In this document: one piece after another, positions 22,930 through 35,392 of the stretch
Numbering within the stretch: position 1 is the first letter of the stretch
How the letters are laid out: every line of letters begins with the position of its first letter
Assembly (NCBI GenBank): GCA_030761205.1
Contig: JAULJL010000029.1
Location: forward strand, 1,681,501 to 1,745,500
Length of the DNA: 64,000 bases
Source: Fremontodendron californicum
Lineage: Eukaryota; Streptophyta; Magnoliopsida; Malvales; Malvaceae
Direction: 5' to 3'
The notes under the pieces: generated by a model
Told to the model about the DNA's origin: nothing
Databases searched by the model: none
The model's input: only the letters and a program-made list of their open reading frames with translations
Made by a program: the position numbers and the translations under genes

Positions 22930-24540
22930 AAGATGATGAAATTGAGGTTGAAAATGAACACACAGTTGACATTAGTTTTGAAATACCCATGCCTAACAAT
23001 TCATCAACAAAACTTTTAGGTTTATAGAATTTTTTCAAAAGATTGATTTAGATTTTTAAAATAGTATAAGTTGTATAATAAACAAATATAAATATAACAT
23101 TCATAATTATTTTTAAATTCATTGATTTGTTAGATGCCTATTTAGTAATGAATTTGAAATATCTATAAATATTTATGAATTTGAAATTCAAATTTTTATA
23201 CTTTTCAAATATATAATCATATTGAATCTTAATTATTTTATACATAATGTATACATTTTATTCTCACAATTTATATAGCAAATGAAATTTAAATTCAAAT
23301 TCATATTTTTAAATATTGCATTAGAATATGTGTTTCAAATTAGATTGTCATAAATGTAATGTAACATTATGCATATATCTAAAATTAAAATCTAAATGTA
23401 ATGTAACATTATGCCATGGTTTCAGATTTATTTTTTACCATTCTACCCTTTCATAAATTTAAAGAAAATCTAACTTTTTTCCTTAAAAAACTATAATTTT
23501 AATTAAAATTCAGAATCTAATTTTAAAAAAAAAAAATTGGATTTTTTTTTAAAAAAATTCAAAATTAACAACAACAAAAAAAAGAGTACGGAGAGAGAGG
23601 GGGGGATGAGGGAAGTGAGTGGAGGGGAGAGGTGGCCGGCCCCGATGCCACTTGGTCAACCTGTGGTAGAGAGAGGAAATATAAGAAAAAATCTGAAATA
23701 CTTCAAAAAACTAAAATTCAGCATCATCTTTAGAAAATTTTGAGGAAGTAACACAAACAAAACAAACATGTGAAAAACATAACAAGAAAAAGAAAAAAAG
23801 GGAAAGAGAGAAATTTTTTCTTAGGGTTTCGGGTTAGGATAATTGTAAGAGGCTTCAATACTTGAAAATTTGATGGGGAGAAAGAGTAAAGGGAGGGGAA
23901 AACATACTAAAAGTTTAGGTAAGTTTGAGCGGCAGAAGAAAGAGTTTTGGAAATTTACATTGATTTTTGGAAAAACTAAAGATCAAGTTGAATGCTTTGG
24001 TCTGTAGAGGTAGACAAAGTGTGTAGAAAAAATATGGAGAGAGAAAATATTAGGTATTTATAAAAAAAAAAATTAATTAAATATTGTTTTAAATATATTT
24101 TTAAATACTATTAAAGTTTAAATTCTACTTAAAATATTATTTTAAAATATATTTTGAAATAAAATATTTACAATATTATTTTTAACTATATATTTAAATT
24201 TATTTGTGTATTTTAATATATTATTTATAAATATATTTTGTATTGAAATATATTTATAATAAAATATGTTACTAAATAATAATTTTTAATATTATTTTTA
24301 AATATATTAATGATATTGTATAGTAAAAAAAATAAGTTTAATTTTTATAAATAAAATATTATTATTTAATTCAAGGATAAAATAATAATTTAATTTTTTT
24401 TAACATATTATTTAACATCATTTTAACCAATCAAATAATATAATAGTATTATTTTATTTCATTCAACCTTTTTATTTTATTTCAACACAATAATTATTTA
24501 ATTCTCTTCAATTTCATTTAACGAACTAAACATAGTTTTT
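22930..24540. mobile_element. Decayed DNA transposon-like DNA
   Basis: The right end, AACGAACTAAACATAG after TTCAATTTCATTT, mirrors the end of the next element at about 27110-27165 (AACGAACCAAACC after CATTCCATTCC). The two share the phrase TTATTTAATTCAAGG.TAAAA. The body is extremely AT-rich with a GA-rich block and a GGCCGGCCCC patch at about 23590-23645. The left boundary is unclear. No intact gene; the 68-residue frame at 23537 is low complexity. Confidence 0.35.
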
Positions 24541-24624
24541 AAGTTATACTTTTTTGGATTATTTAACATTTCTCTTTTCTAAATTTCTTTGGAAGTTTTC
24601 TCAAGCTTAAAACTGACACTATAT

Positions 24625-27170
24625 TTGGTTCAGCTGAATAGGCATTCAATTCAGGGCTTATTCAATGGGCCATAATAAAATATTTGTTTGGTTCAAAATT
24701 GCAAACGAAATAACTCATTCCGTTCCAGGGACTATTACGAGTGGAGGCTGAATAGCCATTCAGTGTCCCCCTTTGAATAACTATTTTGCAAACGAAAATT
24801 CACAATCGATTGCATTTTTTTTCATTTTCCTCAACACTGATCAGACTTGCATCTCTTTCAAACAAACCCTGGCATTTACTTACAAGTTACAGAGAAACAA
24901 CAATGAAGAAAGAAAGCCTTAGCTGGGTTCATAACTCTTTTTTATTTTTGTCCAATCACACTAATTCATAACTTTTTTTTTTTTCTTTTTCTCCCTTTCT
25001 ATCTTTTTCTTCTTTTCTTTTACTTGTAAGAAAAAAGGAGAGGAAATGAAGAAAAAAGGAGAAAGTGAAATAAAAGCCTATTATGCCTTTGAAAATTTTC
25101 AAAGTTGTCTAGGGCTGGGATTTGGTTGAAAAAAGATGAAGAGAAGAGAGAATGAGGTAGAGAGAGAAAGCGGAAGGAAGTTTTTTTTTATTTTTTTTCG
25201 TTAATTTCATTTGTAGATCTACGTTTTTTTGTGGGTTTTTAGAAAAAATTAAGTGAAAAAAAAAAAAAAGAAGGGTTGAGATGAAGCTTCGAGTGAAATT
25301 TGGGCAGTTTCTAGGTTAGTGGTTGGCGGCCAACGGCGGCTGCCACTGCGGCAGTGACCGAAACCAAGGGTTGGCCATGGAGGTTTCTGGGTTTATACTC
25401 TTTTTGGGTTTTTTTTTTTTTTTTTTTTCAATTGAGAGAGAGACAAAATAATAGAAATAGAGAAAGATAGTTAGAGAGAGAATAAAAGTGAAAGGAAAGA
25501 GTAAGAGAGAAAATGCATAGTTATATATTAAAAAAAAAATTAATTATTTTTATATCTATAATATATATAAAAACATAAATGTGAAAAATCTTTTGAACTG
25601 ACAAAAATACCCATTATTGTTTATTATATTACTAAATTACCATTAGCATAATGTTTTATTATTATATTATATATTATAAGATTTATGGGATTATATTTTT
25701 TATATTTTAATTAATTTTTTTATATAATTAATACAAACTCCTCATATCCATGTTGAATTACATTTTCACTGCAATTTAAATTATTGCAATCGGTCATTTG
25801 AGCAAAGGCTTATAATTTTAGTGTAATTCTCACATAATTGGTATCGCAGTTATATACCAATTAAAATTAAGATTTCCTACTATAAAACAGATACATTAGC
25901 ATTCCATTATTTCAACGTTTAGGAGTTTGCATATCACATGAGGTTTGTTGTTTCTTATAGCATCTAATGTTTAAGGATTTGCATACTGCATGAGACTTTC
26001 TGCTCTTTTTTTTTTTATTTTAATTTTTGTTAGAATTCCCTTTATAAAAGAGATGCATTAGCATTCAACGTTTAGGGGTTTGCATACCGCATGAGGTTTT
26101 TTGTTTTAAATTTTGTTAGAATGATTTTGATTTTTTCATTTACTATCATAACTCCTTTTTCTTTTGTATCTCTGGACAGATTTCGGCATATTGCAAATTA
26201 AATAATTTTAAAAAATTTGTTTCAACAAAAAGGTTTTTAGCTATTTGGTAAGTTGTTCTTTTTTCTTTTAATACGATTTCTTGCTTCTTATTTCTTTCTT
26301 AGATTTGTTTTGATCTGGGCAGATTTTGACATATTGTAAATCCAATAGGTTTTAAAAAATTTCTTTCATCACAAAGGTTTTTGACATCGAAAATACCCAT
26401 TATTGTTTTATTAAATTGACATTATAATAATATTTTATTATTATATTATACATTATAAGATTTATGAGATTATAATTTTTTGAATTTTTATCCAAACATT
26501 TGGCCCAAATAAGATAATGTTTTTTTTTTATTTATTTAAATTTAATTATTGGTTTTTATATTATTTCATAATTACTAAGTTTTGCTCTACAGTTATTATT
26601 GTTTCTGATTTATCTATTTTTTATTTTATTTGTTTCATTCGTGTTTGTGTAATTTTTTATGAATACTTGATCTGTTAAAAATAAAAAATCAATTTTTCTT
26701 TATGATCAATACAAAATCATATTACCAATTAATTCATTATTTTGAAACATAACGAGCATATTCACATGCGAATGCATTTGATAACAAATACTAGTAATAT
26801 ATAAATAGTTTTATATTTAAATGTTAGTTTTTAATATTAAAAATTTTATATTTAAAATATTTATTTATTTTATTTTATAAATAATATTTTTAAATATTGT
26901 TTTAATATAATTCTAAATTATATGTTTAAATATAAATTTTTAAATATTTGTAGATGTTAATTTTTTTATTAAATTTTTTTTTATTTTTAAAAATAATTTT
27001 TATATATTTAATAATAATATAAATAACATATTATTTATTTAATTCAAGGGTAAAAATGTCATTTTTATACTTATTCCTTTTATATTCCATTCAATCAATC
27101 AAACTATGTAATACTTATTCCTCCTCTATTTCATTCTCACTTTATTCCATTCCAACGAACCAAACCTACC
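24625..27170. mobile_element. DNA transposon-like element with TTTGGTTC / GAACCAAA ends
   Basis: Left end TATTTGGTTCAGCTGAATAGG and right end CCAACGAACCAAACC form a short inverted repeat. Inside is a pyrimidine/purine-rich block, a GC patch at about 25325-25380 (GGCGGCCAACGGCGGCTGCC), and a Helitron candidate at 25555-26794. No transposase frame is visible. Superfamily not assigned; PIF/Harbinger or Mutator relatives are possible. Confidence 0.35.
25555..26794 (+). mobile_element. Candidate Helitron inside another element
   Basis: TCTATAATATATATAAAAAC at 25555 follows an A. CTAG at 26791-26794 is followed by T and is preceded by ATGCGAATGCAT, a small hairpin. The interior repeats ACCCATTATTGTTT...ATTTTATTATTATATTATA twice (about 25607 and 26395). 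A related 5' stretch (CTTTTGAAC.GACAAAAAT) occurs at 49348. The hairpin is weak, so confidence is moderate. Confidence 0.4.
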
Positions 27171-27244
27171 ATGAGTGAGATTAAATATATAGGACAAGTC
27201 ACATGAAAGTAAGGGGAAATTAAATATATATAATTATATATAGA

Positions 27245-27624
27245 AGGGATTCACTTACATTAATATAAAACTAAATTAGTTTTACATATTTTCATAAATT
27301 TTTATATGATTTATATTTGTTTGATCCAACCATCGTATTTCATGTTCTATTTACGTAGATCATGCACGTCGAGTTTCGAGCAAATTAAAAATGTCTAACT
27401 ATTTATTCGATGTAAAAAACTTTCAACCGTTAAATATATATTAAAAAATACAGTATTCTCGATCGATATGATAGAGATATCGGATCGATTCGAAACTTTA
27501 CGTGCACGGCGAGTACAATTATATTGTTAAATCCAACGGTCGATTTGTTAAAATATAAATCGTATAAAAAGTTATGGAGCTATGTAAAACTAATTTAATT
27601 TTACGCTAATATAAGTGGATCCCT
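27245..27624. mobile_element. MITE with long inverted repeats, copy 1
   Basis: AGGGATTCACTTACATTAAT at the left pairs with AGGGATCCACTTATATTAGC (reverse complement of the right end), and the inverted match continues through AAAACTAAATTAGTTTTAC for about 40 bp. The 380 bp element has no coding capacity. A diverged copy lies at 48937-49309, sharing GATATCGGATCGATT and ATATTGTTAAATC. Confidence 0.75.
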
Positions 27625-27649
27625 CATCATATATATATATATATATATA

Positions 27650-28358
27650 TGTTTGAGAAAGTTTAATGACGAAATGAAGCAAATGGACCAAAAACTACTG
27701 GCAACAATCAACAGGTGGAGAACCTCTCCCTTTCAGTGAAACCTACATTCTATACAAATCAGACAAAACTGACGGCCATGATGAGGCATAAAAGGGACCC
27801 AACTGCTTCCTTTGTAAACTATGGACCTCTACCATTCGTTCATTTTTCTTGATGATGATGACAACCGCATGTCATTGCACATGGATACTTTCTCACTTCC
27901 CTCCATTTCCTGCTATCCACCCCTTGTTTTCATTCTATCCAAACAAACCATTTCGAAAACAATCCAATAGAGGGTATCTAACATATCAAGTTGTAATTCC
28001 AAGCAGATCTAATAATTCATATATTTGTGTCATAATTCTATTTAAAATATTATATATTTATATAAATTTTGATATATTAATAATTCTTTTTATATACATT
28101 TTGATATATTTATATATTCATGTCATGTTCGTGTTATTTTTTCGTTTCGTTTCGTTTCATATCGTATCGTGTTTTGTGTTTTAATTATTTTTTCAGTATC
28201 GTGTCATGTGTTAGAATAGAACGTTTAGAATTCGAATAAGAACAAGGCTTCAAGACGTGTATCAATGTCACTATCTTTAAGGTTTTATTTCCTCCCACCG
28301 TAGATATGCAAAGGAGTTACCAGCGTATAAACCTCGAGGATACAACGAAGCTCAATGA
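27650..28358. other. Intergenic DNA with TTTCG repeats
   Basis: No gene is supported. It contains (TA)n at 27629-27650, a short (TTTCG)n run at about 28138-28157, and neighbouring TATCGTATCGTG words like those of a plant ACGACACGA-type repeat also seen at 48780-48920. The 111-residue frame at 27849 is driven by these repeats. Confidence 0.45.
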
Positions 28359-28559
28359 TTGATTGCGTATTACAATGACGAAATCAATCCATTGAGCACT
28401 GAGCAGTGTATAACAAATTTATCAAACATTTACAAAGAATTTTTGCAGCAATACTTTATAGAAGAATATGAAAAATATCTTGAAAGAGGGAGAATAGAAA
28501 AACGAAATATGTTTTCGGTGTGTATACTTCTGAAAACCAGAAAATTATTTATAGACTAA
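28359..28559 (+). pseudogene. Unidentified coding-like relic
   Basis: A 66-codon open frame, less AT-biased than its surroundings, with a charged helical segment (FIEEYEKYLERGRIEKRN). The same frame is open for some codons upstream apart from a stop just before the first ATG. I do not recognise it. It ends next to a 58 bp tandem repeat. It may be a fragment of a transposon or host gene, or chance. Confidence 0.25.
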
Positions 28560-28575
28560 TACATGTTTGTTCATA

Positions 28576-28740
28576 CAGACACATCTTGTCTAAACGAATA
28601 TGTCTATTTGAAACAGATAGGCTACTTCTTGTACAGACATAACTTGTCTGGACGAATCTGTCTGTTTGAAACAAACAGACAGCTTATTGTACAGACATAA
28701 CTTGTCTAAACAAATCTAAGTGTTGAAAAGAACGGACATG
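28576..28740. repeat. 58 bp tandem repeat, three copies
   Basis: Copies start with CAGACA at 28576, 28634 and 28692. They share ACTTGTCT..ACGAAT.TGTCT and TTTGAAACA. The first two are full length (58 bp each); the third decays after about 45 bp. The words TGTCTGTTTGAAACAAACAGACA form a palindrome-like centre in copy 2. Confidence 0.8.
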
Positions 28741-29424
28741 TGTTTCTTTTTTTGTCTAAAAAGGACAAAAATAATAATTAATTAAAAATTAATTATTAGC
28801 TGCACGTGCCACGTGTCAAGTGTCATTATAATATATTAATATTAAATTAATATATTATTAGGCCATCCAAATCTAGTCATGGTCCAAATTGTCACTCAAG
28901 TCCACATATATCCAACTATCAAAATCATGCATTTCTCTATATTTAAAAAATATCGTTGTCTTTGGTTTTTTTTTTTCTTTTTTTCTAATACGAGATTCTA
29001 TCACATAGTTATTTTGAAAATGTTCTAACATTATGTTGTGTAATTGTAGCTCGTCTAAAGTTATTAAGTGAGGTTGTCCATACTCGTCCTTTTCCTGGTG
29101 TCAAAATCCCATTGTTGTGTAATTGGAGGGAAAAGCATGTTTTGGCCATTTTAAACATTTGAAGTTTCAATGATTCTCGGGTGAGCTATTCCCCATCCAA
29201 CCAATACTAAAGCCAAATTATACGAAGTGTTAAATTTGAGGGACCCCATTGGCCCATGTCCTATCCATGGTTCTGATTCTTTCTTTAATTTTAAACTCGT
29301 TGAGTTCTGTTAAAATATGGACCACAACTATGATTAGATGCAATTTGCTTTTCAACTACAAGAGGAGTTGTTAGGGTTGACAACCTTGTTTTATTGGTAA
29401 CAGATTTCATTAAATGTTCATAGT

Positions 29425-29600
29425 TTCAATTTATGTTATTTCGATTTTTTTTTTTTTTAAATATTTGTGTTCAACACTCATATCCGATATATATCAAGAT
29501 ATGGGTATCGGGATATTGTCCTCCAAAAATCCTCCAAATAATGAAAATCTTAAAAACAAAAATGAACATACTCTTATGAGATATATCCCAATAACATAAG
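29425..29600. mobile_element. hAT-like MITE copy 3, decayed
   Basis: Contains the family words in inverse orientation (GTGTTCAACACTCATATCCGA, GATATGGGTATCGGGATAT, CCTCCAAA) and ends near ATAACATAAG. Target duplication not visible. Confidence 0.5.
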
Positions 29601-30115
29601 TTTCACTTAATAATTACTTAATGCTTATTATTCACTGTAAGAGATGCTTTTTGTTCACTAAATTCTTTGCCCACTGAATATAGTTCAAGTGAAATGTAAA
29701 AAACAAACAAAACAAACTGAAGGTGAAATGTAAACATGCACTTTGAATTTCTTACTATTTCAAGATTTTTAGCTGCACTTATTGAAGGTGAAATACACAT
29801 TACACCTTGAATCTGCCAATGCAAGTGCTCAAAAATGAAAAATGTTCAGGAATCTTACCAAGAGATTGCCATGTTGAAGAAGATCATAGTAAAAAAATAT
29901 CATTTAATTTGGTTCCAAAAAGTCCTTTGGATTAAACTCACTGTATTTCAGATAAGTGCTGCTGAACTGAAGTTGGAGCTAAATCAACATCAAAATCCAT
30001 ATTATAGTATGCATAGTGCACCACAGTAAGTCTATCTGCCTATCTATTTTGAGCAATACAACAAAAGAAACAGTGACCTGCTCCACTTTGTAACTTGGTG
30101 TTCCAATTATAAATT

Positions 30116-30132
30116 GGGGGGGGGGGGGGGGG
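30116..30132. repeat. Poly(dG) run, 17 G
   Basis: An uninterrupted run of 17 G in otherwise AT-rich DNA. Long G homopolymers are rare in plant nuclear DNA and are also hard to sequence, so length is uncertain. Confidence 0.8.
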
Positions 30133-30373
30133 AATGCATGAGTCCTTTGCTTTTTGTACTAGGTACAAAGAATAATTCAATCTAAATCTGAAATCTATAC
30201 AGCAGAAACATGTGAACTCTGATAAATACTCCCCATGTGGATGATCCTCATCAAAACCATAGATTTGTAGTTATCAGGATTAAGATTTCTTTAGGTCCTA
30301 TAATGAGCATGGTTTGAATTCCCTCCAATCTGCTACAAAGTCTAACTCATCTTATTAAATGCCACTAATCTAA

Positions 30374-30669
30374 CTATGTTATCTGGACTATTCATTTTTC
30401 CTAAAGATTCATGGTTGACATATGAACCCGACACATATTTTGATATAGGTACCGAGAGTATAGTTTTTCAAATATTTGAAAAAACTTTTAAAATAATTTA
30501 TTCGTGTCAGACAAATACTCGTATCCGACACCTATATTATCCAGACTTCAATTTTCCTAAAGTATAGTTTTTGACAAATTCGGACATGGGTATTGGAGTA
30601 TGATCCTTCAAATATATGAAAAAATTTAGAAAAAATTGAGCATATCCGTGTCCAAATCCGGATAACATA
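30374..30669. mobile_element. hAT-like MITE copies 4a/4b, overlapping or nested
   Basis: Starts CTATGTTATCTGGAC and ends CCGGATAACATA. The family body appears twice (ATATAGGTACCGAGAGTAT and ACATGGGTATTGGAGTAT; two TTCAAATAT.TGAAAAAA phrases), consistent with one copy inserted into another. Confidence 0.6.
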
Positions 30670-31106
30670 AGAGTCCAGTATGCAATATAGCTTTAAACTC
30701 CATTACTAGATAAACTATTTTCATCAGCTAGTTTTGCCTTGGATGAATTTTTGGTTTGCCTCTTAAAAGAGAAGAGATGGGATTATATCTGGCCTAGGCT
30801 TGGCTTGAGATTATCAACCTTTTTTTTTTTTCACTTTTGGTGTGTGTTGTTGTGTTCTTTTCTACCTTGGTACCTTTAAAGCAGTCTTTATGTTCCAATT
30901 AGAGCTCAACAAAAAGGTTGCTTTTACATTAGAAAGTATAGTAAAGATTCCAAGCAGCATCTTCTGAAGTGGCAGCCACAGATTTTGAAATTTACAGGCT
31001 TATAAAACCTTCACCCAAAATTTAGAAGCAAAAAAGAAAAAAAAAAAAAAAAAAAAAAAAGGACTTTTAATTTTTAAAAGCCTTCAATTCAAATTATAGC
31101 TTATTC

Positions 31107-33833
31107 ATGGCATCTGCCATGGAACAATCTTCTTGTAGACGATATGATGAAGAACCAGAGTTTAGTTTGAGAAAGTGGGGTCTCAAAGCTGGAATTAGCC
31201 GCGAAAACACTAGTTCAAGAAGATATTCAGCATCATATATCAGAAGTTTTAGAGAAGATGCAAGTTCTTTTAGATCAAACATTACCATTTATAGCACTGC
31301 CTCCTCTCCAGGCTATTCCTTAAAAGGTACAAACCTCTCTTGTTCCTGTTTCATGCAAATTCTGGTTTTGCCTTGAGTCAAGTCTTCCTCTAAATCTTTC
31401 CCCATCATTTTTACAGATGAGATTGACCCTTCAACATACTCATTCACTACAGCTCTTAAAGGTAGCTGCTGAATCGTACATAGTCATAAAATTTTTAGAC
31501 CAACTGGTTTGTTTGATTTTTGTTTTTGTTTTTGTCCTGCAGCATTGCAGGCAAAGGCAATGCATAGTAGTTGGGAGTGCTTGTCAACGGACGGGTTTGC
31601 TTTAAACTCCAAGTGGAATGAAGCAGAGAAATACATTTGCAACCCTCTTTCAGGAGAGGTTCCGATGGAATGTTTGTCTGCAAAAACACTCAGTGGAAGG
31701 TCATTTCGCAGCTTAACAAACAGATTCACCATGTCTGCTCCTCTTGTTTACTCCCATTCAATCCAAACAAAGCCTTCTAGTACAGTTCCAGAAGACATAG
31801 CTCAGTTTCCAAGTCCAGGTCTGAAAGCTCATATTTCCTTGCTGCTTTCGTTTTGGTTCAGGCAGCTGAAGAGCTTATTTTAAGTTGGTTTTTAAAGTTT
31901 TTTTTTTTATTTTATTGCATCTGTTTGCAGAAAAGAAAGCAGAGAGCATGACTAGAGATGTGGGAACTCAAAGTACACCACCTGCTCTTAGTTCTGCTAG
32001 TCTTAGCCCTGCTTCAACCCCTTCAATCTTAGAGAGAGCATTGAAGCGATGCGGAACAGAAAATGGAGATTCTCCTGACTCTAACTCAAACTCAAAGGCT
32101 GAGGAACAGGTATGTTCTTTCCTATGGAGGAATTTCATTCACATCTGCAGCTCAAGTCTTCATTTTTCTTGAAATACTTGTATCTGACACTCATGTGCGA
32201 CGCATATTCGGACAGATATGGGTATGGGATATGATCCCTCAAGGACTCTCCAAATACATAAAAAAATTAGATAAATCAAATATACCCGTGTCCGACACTC
32301 ACACCCAAGTAACATAGACTCAAGTATAGGAAATACTTAAGACACATAACTTAACCTAGCACTTTCGGTTGTCCTGCTCATATCATCATGGACATTGTTT
32401 GAGAAATTTGAAGCATAATTAAGGCTTGCTACAACATGTTGCAGCATCATCTATATTATCCATGCCATTTTTCTGAATGTTCACTCCGAGTTTATTTCAT
32501 TTTCAATTTTCCCCTTTTGAGGTAAGTTTTAAAATTGAAGGACAAAATCATTACCCTAGTCTTCAAAAAAGTTATAGAATGATTCACTCCTCAGCCCGCT
32601 GATCGCTGCTTGCTTGCCCACTGTGAAATTAATACAGGCTTGCAAATTTTGAAAGTACTTACATAAGACTAGAAAAGCTGATAATATCCATGGAATGCAT
32701 GCCATTCTGCTTCCTTCTAGTAGCCAAATTGTGTTCATAAAGCTGCTTGCTTGCTTAGTCCTTCCATGTTGCTTACCTTATTTTAACGTGGGGGACTGTA
32801 AGATTACTTGGTCCTTCAGGCTTTTGTGGGCACATAATAATAAGCTCCCATAAGTCTAAGATGTTATGCCCCTCCAACTAGCCTGTTTTCCTGCAGAAAT
32901 AATTGAATTGTGCCCTTCCAAGGTGGGGGACTAATAATATCTTTATTGGTCCCTCTAAGATTGATAAGTACATGCGCTCCAATTGTAGTTTTCTCTCAAC
33001 CAGCCTACTTTCCAGCACACTTGTTGGATTTGTCTCTGATTTTGCGCAGCGGTCTTTTCAGTGGAATTGCAAAACCTAGTCATCAAAACAATTCTCCTCC
33101 TTTACTTGAATCATGCTAGCTAGCTAGCTAGCTAGTGTTTCTTTTTTCTTTCTTCTCTTTGTTTCTATGTGGATCAACCAAAGATGCTTCAGCCTTTCAA
33201 AAGGATTCTCCACTTTTTTGTTCTTGCATTCCTTTGATTCTTTGGGGCTCTCAATGACAATGGCATGTCATTGCCTTTTCTTAGCCTTTTGGTCTTTTAT
33301 GAAAATCAGCCATGTGTTTCAGGGCTTGTCATCAGAACACCAGATAAACAATTTTTGCATAATTGAACCTTACCTGCCACCATGCAATGAATCATTCATT
33401 CTACTATATTTGATTTCAACAATAAACATCTCCAAAGACTTCAACCGGTACGCCCAAAAAAAAGTAACTCCACAAGTATACTAACATCTCAAACAACTGA
33501 AATGATCTATGTCAGTAGTGTTCTGCAAATGAACTGATTTATTTACTTTTCCATCAACTTTAGAGGTTTTAAGCAAAGTGATGACTTACAGTAATCTAAA
33601 ATCATGGATGAACACATAAACCAAGTATATATGATCTTGATGTGAGAATTGAATGTTGGGTGCAGGTTGAAGTGAAAGAAACAAAAATAGATAAAGCAGA
33701 GAGGAGAAAAAAAGATGAAGAAATGTGGAGGTGCAGCAGCAGGCAACTTGGATGCTTATCATGGATGAGAAAAAGACAGAGAGAGAAACACAAATCGAGA
33801 AGGAAAAGTATCTTCTGTTTTGCCTCATTTTAA
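31107..33833 (+). CDS. Plant protein of unknown function
   Basis: Exons by GT-AG and phase: 31107-31326, 31417-31461, 31543-31818, 31931-32109, 33666-33833, 888 bp, 295 residues. The start is the first ATG, followed by MASAMEQSSCRRYDEEPEF. Residues 20-70 are Arg/Ser-rich (RRYSASYIRSFREDASSFR). Exon 3 has a Trp/Cys-containing block (SSWECLSTDGFALNSKWNEA, then YICNPLSGEVPMECLSAKTL) that looks well conserved. Exon 4 is Ser/Pro-rich. The C-terminus is strongly basic (SWMRKRQREKHKSRRKS), possibly nuclear targeting or membrane surface binding. No signal peptide or membrane segment. I do not recognise a named family. Intron 4 (1.56 kb) holds a MITE copy. Confidence 0.88.
32165..32317. mobile_element. 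hAT-like MITE copy 5, in intron 4 of the 31107 gene
   Basis: Family words GACACTCATGTGCGACGCAT, GATATGGGTATGGGATATGA and CCGTGTCCGACACTCACACC, ending CAAGTAACATAG. The left terminus is eroded. Lies well away from both splice sites. Confidence 0.65.
33114..33136. repeat. (GCTA)n microsatellite
   Basis: Five to six repeats of GCTA inside intron 4 of the 31107 gene. Confidence 0.85.
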
Positions 33834-34200
33834 AAGAATGCTAAAGATGGTTAAAGAAACATATTGGTGGGATTGTTGAGATTCTCCATTTCTCAATCAA
33901 AAAGGGTTTTTTTTTCCTTCTTTTTGGAAGAACAGATTGATTGTGAAGGTTAAAATGAGAGCAAAAATCTAGCTATGATTAGACAGAGACAGAGGTTAAA
34001 AACTGTCTTATGGCAGTTTGCTTTTCCTTTGGGATTTTGTTTTAGTTAGTGATGTTATGTTTTGTTTCTTGTCTTGTCTTTTATACGGTGAAAATGGCTG
34101 CCAGCTCTGTCTGTGTTCACGTGCATGCTTTTGTTTGTGGCTTTTGAATGGAAATGTTCTTCCCTAACACCTCAGATGCAGACAATCATGCACTGTCCAA

Positions 34201-34340
34201 TTTCGATATTTCATCCGAGATATTATAATTGTTATTTTATAATTTTAATTTTTTATTATCGATATTTATCGTAATTAATCGTGATAATATTTATTATTAC
34301 GTTTACAATCATCATAAATATAATGTGATTAAAAGAGTTC
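34201..34340. repeat. Dispersed repeat, copy 1 (TATCGATATTTATCG core)
   Basis: Shares TCGATATTTATCG.AATT and CGTGATAATATT.ATTA with 36241-36400, where the same order of words occurs. No coding capacity; family unknown. Confidence 0.5.
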
Positions 34341-34500
34341 GTTTTTTATACATAATTAATGTATAGACTTCATATACTAATAGTGAATCTTGATAACTCA
34401 TAAAAAATTAACCATTAATCTCTAACTCTAACCACTAATCCTTAACCGTAATCACTAACCTCTACAATCTAACTTTAACACGTGATATTTAACTGCAAAA
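34330..34500. mobile_element. MITE with telomere-like core, copy 1
   Basis: Contains CTCTAACTCTAACCACTAATCC and ACTAACCTCTACAATCTAAC, matching in order the reverse complement of the copy at 37020-37205. Degenerate CCTAA-like repeats form the core. Confidence 0.5.
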
Positions 34501-35354
34501 ACTTGTTCCTGGTTTTGGCCACGCAAAACTACTGCTATGGAAAGAAAAACATTAAAATTTGAAAAAACAAAAGGAGATGCTTGTTGTGTTCATGACTGAA
34601 GCATAATTTTAAGGTTGTTTTCGCTAGTTACCCATCTTTGTCTTTCAACTCTAATACTTTTTTTTCTTTCAAAGAATGTCGTAGTAAAAGGATTGAGAAA
34701 GATTTTATAAATATTAAAATTCGAATTTTAGATTTGTTAAAAATTATCTCTTAAAAAATATAGTTGCATGAAGCAATTGGATTAAATCTGAATTCTACTC
34801 TAACAGTTTTAAGGGCTACTTTAATGTTGATGTTGAAAAAAATTTTGTTAGAAAAAAACTTGGATTGAAAAAAAATGTGGTTTAAGAATTTTTTTTAAGT
34901 ATTTAGCATTACTATGAAAAAGTATTGTAAGCAATTGAAATGTCAAAAAATATGTTTAAAATAATAAAAATTTAGAGATACGAGTATAATAAAGTTATTT
35001 TATCAAAAAGTCAATTTCTAAAGCCTTCATTTCTTTGGCTTTTTAGTCTGGATTGTCAAACAATGATTTCAATCGCAAAAATCAATTTTTTTTTTACCCA
35101 TTTAATATTGTAGCGAAACACAATTTTTAACTTCAAAAACTGAGCCAACAGCAATACTAAATCGGATCTAAATACCATTCTCCCATCAATATAAACTCAA
35201 GCTTTTTAAAGGAAATTTTGAGTTTGTCTATTCAAGATTGTAAAGAATTTGCTCAAATCTTTTAAAAGCATGATGAATGATGATAGACAGTAAACAACAA
35301 AAAGGAAAGTCACCTTCACTCTTCCTGAAAGATTACATTCAGATGAAAACACTG

Positions 35355-35392
<38 letters not shown>

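Larger units (their letters stand above)
28760..31090. other. Intergenic DNA upstream of the 31107 gene
   Basis: No intact gene was found. It holds two MITE loci (29425 and 30374), a run of 17 G at 30116-30132, and a near-pure A run at about 31031-31060 just before the next gene. An exon-like phrase lies at about 29952-30026, AG then ISAAELKLELNQHQNPYYSM, but no gene could be built around it. Confidence 0.45.

Noticed and set aside
24786..24971. 61-residue plus-strand frame
   Set aside because: Low-complexity frame inside a transposon-like element.
28576..28740. CRISPR-like array
   Set aside because: Units are contiguous tandem copies without unique spacers, in a plant nuclear genome.
33543..33833. 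Several minus-strand frames
   Set aside because: Antisense to the last exon of the 31107 gene.
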